Shown in pieces: positions 7,136 through 8,347 of a DNA stretch of 8,347 bases. Made by a program: the position numbers and the translations under genes. Source of the stretch: an uncultured Campylobacter sp. (GTDB lineage Bacteria; Campylobacterota; Campylobacteria; Campylobacterales; Campylobacteraceae). The stretch covers positions 1 through 8,347 of the forward strand of contig NZ_CALKTS010000293.1 in the NCBI RefSeq assembly GCF_937997595.1, written 5' to 3'. Each line of letters begins with the position of its first letter. The first letter of the stretch is position 1. A model generated the notes under the pieces. The model was not told the DNA's origin. It was given only the letters and a program-made list of their open reading frames with translations, and ran no database searches.

Positions 7136-7169
7136 CCGAGCGACGGCTTTAAATTTAGCGGTCGCTCGG
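7136..7169 (+). terminator. Second, G+C-rich stem-loop after fdhB
   Basis: CCGAGCGAC (7136-7144) pairs perfectly with GTCGCTCGG (7161-7169) across 16 bases that can pair further (GCT with AGC). The sequence after it has TTTT and TATT (7177-7184) rather than a clean T run, so it may be a backup terminator or an RNA-stabilising 3' hairpin. Confidence 0.5.
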
Positions 7170-7262
7170 CGCGAAATTTTATTAAAAAATTCTGAACCTA
7201 CCCATTTGCCACTAGATTATTTCAAAAAATCGCTTCTTGCTGACATTAAAATTTTAAATTTA

Positions 7263-7271
7263 TGCTACAAT
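7263..7271 (+). promoter_or_regulatory. Extended -10 promoter of the lipoprotein gene
   Basis: TGCTACAAT contains the TGn extension and TACAAT (5 of 6 to TATAAT). Transcription would begin near 7278, about 37 nt before the TTG start. CTGACA at 7240-7245 resembles a -35 box, but the 20-base spacer is too long for it to count for much. Confidence 0.55.
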
Positions 7272-7314
7272 CACTCAAATTTAGGATTTGAAATCTTAAG
7301 CGAAAGGATCCGTC

Positions 7315-7932
7315 TTGAAAAATAAAATTTCACTTTTTTTGGTCATTTCGGCGTTTTTGATTTTTACGGGCTGCTCTAAAAATGTGCCCGTAAATAGCGG
7401 TATCGTGCGCACTTCCGAGCCGCTTCACATTATGGAATTTCCGCAGGATAAGCTCATAAGCGTAAATTTTACCAACACCTCGACGACGGATTCGAATTTA
7501 ACCCAAGTAGTGATCGGGCATCTACGTGCGGATGGATTTAAGGTCGTAAATAAAAGTGCGGCGAACGTCCAAATCGGTGGCAATCTCAACTACTTCCGCA
7601 AGGCTGATTTTTCGCGCAGATCGTGGGATAATCCGAGATTTAGCTTCGGAATGGGCTTTGGCAGGTATTATAGATATACGGGCGTGGGCGTAGGCTGGGG
7701 GATGCCGTTCGGTTATGATCCTTGGGACGACGACGATTATTACAGAGACTACTTCTACGACTCGCAGATCAGCCTCTACATAAGCGTTAAAAACAAGGGC
7801 GCGTGGAAGGATTACGTAACTAATCTTAACTACCAAAGCATCAAAAATCCGGGCTCTAAAGACTCGGTAATGGATGCGCTAAATTTTAAAATTTACGAAT
7901 ATATAAGACAACTGATTAAGCAGGGAAGATGA
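7315..7932 (+). CDS. TraT-like outer-membrane lipoprotein (putative)
   Basis: A 205-residue lipoprotein. Residues 1-19 are a lipoprotein signal peptide and F-T-G-C20 the lipobox. The stretch LISVNFTNTSTTDSNLTQVV (47-66) followed by HLRADGFKVV (69-78) and a further strand (VQIGGNLNYFRKADF, 85-99) resembles TraT-type lipoproteins, where a 'xNTSxxxxxxL...L...GYxVV' pattern starts the domain. TraT proteins are known as surface lipoproteins tied to complement resistance and entry exclusion, but chromosomal relatives are of unknown role. Residues 111-148 are very rich in Gly, aromatics and Asp (including four Asp in a row at 138-141). The start is TTG, supported by AAAGGA at 7303-7308 six bases upstream; no ATG lies nearby in frame. 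The last codons overlap the next ATG by four bases (ATGA). Lipoprotein nature is firm, the TraT link tentative. Confidence 0.7.
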   Translation: MKNKISLFLVISAFLIFTGCSKNVPVNSGIVRTSEPLHIMEFPQDKLISVNFTNTSTTDSNLTQVVIGHLRADGFKVVNKSAANVQIGGNLNYFRKADFSRRSWDNPRFSFGMGFGRYYRYTGVGVGWGMPFGYDPWDDDDYYRDYFYDSQISLYISVKNKGAWKDYVTNLNYQSIKNPGSKDSVMDALNFKIYEYIRQLIKQGR

Positions 7933-8347
7933 TAGTAAAAGAGAATAAAAAGCCCGTAGCTATGACGCTGGCGGGATCGGCGATTTTGGCGCTCGCTAGC
8001 GGATATTGCTACCACGCGGGCTTTGGCGGCGCGGCGCTTTTTGCTTCCGTAGTCGCGGCGCTTTGCGCGTTTTTTTGCGCGCTCAGACTCGGCGCTAAAA
8101 ATTATTTGCAGATCGGCGAGGATGCTTTTACGATCGTGCGCGGGGCAAATTCCGAGAGCTTCGAATACAAAGATATCGCAAATTTAGGCACCAAAACCTT
8201 CGTCGCGGGCAGAAACAAAACGGAGCTTTTAAATTTTGTATTCAAAAAAGCGCCGCAGGCGCAGGACCGCTTTAATTTTTTACGATTTTACAGCGACACG
8301 GAGGCCACGCTGCCGGGCTCGTTTGAAATTTCGATCTACGAGCTGAG
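7929..8347 (+). CDS. Two-helix membrane protein with C-terminal soluble domain, 3' end cut by window edge
   Basis: I do not recognise this gene. The open frame starts with ATG at 7929, overlapping the stop of the lipoprotein gene (ATGA), and stays open to the end of the window (139 codons). AGGGAAG directly precedes the ATG, too close for an ideal ribosome site, so translational coupling from the upstream gene is likely. After a short Lys-rich head, residues about 11-29 and 32-54 form two hydrophobic Ala/Gly/Leu-rich helices with a very short turn. The rest (YLQIGEDAFTIVRG at 59-72, then FEYKDIANLGTKTF) looks like the short beta-strands of a bacterial PH-like domain, as in other proteins with two helices followed by such a domain; this is inference. 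Arg/Lys residues follow the second helix, suggesting a cytoplasmic C-terminus. Confidence 0.75.
   Translation, partial: MIVKENKKPVAMTLAGSAILALASGYCYHAGFGGAALFASVVAALCAFFCALRLGAKNYLQIGEDAFTIVRGANSESFEYKDIANLGTKTFVAGRNKTELLNFVFKKAPQAQDRFNFLRFYSDTEATLPGSFEISIYEL

Noticed and set aside
7522..7836. 104-codon minus-strand open frame
   Set aside because: It is antisense to the lipoprotein's Gly/Asp/Tyr-rich segment; its Val/Ile richness results from that composition.

Overview
The window looks like the selenocysteine-dependent formate dehydrogenase locus of a Campylobacter or close relative (Campylobacterota). The grounds are the gene set and order (selA pointing away from a ferredoxin-like gene and a TorD-type chaperone, then a small Tat protein, fdhA and fdhB), the AT-rich spacers full of AAATTT words, and codon use rich in TTTAAA-type and GCG/GAG codons. 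The rather high G+C of the coding parts fits the oral Campylobacter group better than C. jejuni; this is an inference, and I cannot name a species.

Layout. 1-407, minus strand: the 5' third of selA, which makes Sec-tRNA, cut by the window edge. 408-573: a divergent promoter spacer. 574-3125, plus strand: a two-gene unit, a 560-residue multi-[4Fe-4S] protein whose stop overlaps the start of a TorD-like chaperone. It is closed by a clear intrinsic terminator at 3184-3216. 3217-3377: a new promoter (TTTCCA-17-TATAAT) and a CRP/FNR-type dyad (GTAAC-N4-GTTAC) just downstream of the expected transcription start. 3378-7074: the structural operon, a 65-residue Tat-signal protein, fdhA (973 residues, read through an in-frame UGA at 4123-4125 as selenocysteine, with a SECIS hairpin directly behind it) and fdhB (four [4Fe-4S] clusters). 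Two stem-loops at 7081-7169 end the operon, and no cytochrome b subunit (fdhC) follows. 7315-8347: an apparently unrelated pair, a TraT-like lipoprotein starting with TTG, overlapping by ATGA a two-helix membrane protein that runs off the window.

How it works together. FdhA (Mo/W-bis-MGD, Sec, one FeS cluster) and FdhB form a Tat-exported periplasmic formate dehydrogenase feeding electrons toward menaquinone. The TorD-like protein and the FeS protein are probably maturation or electron-transfer helpers, and SelA supplies the selenocysteine that FdhA needs. I see no sign of a wholly new system. The most notable details are the recoded UGA with its SECIS, a 9-residue tandem repeat inserted in the chaperone, the dyad in the fdh leader, and the missing fdhC.
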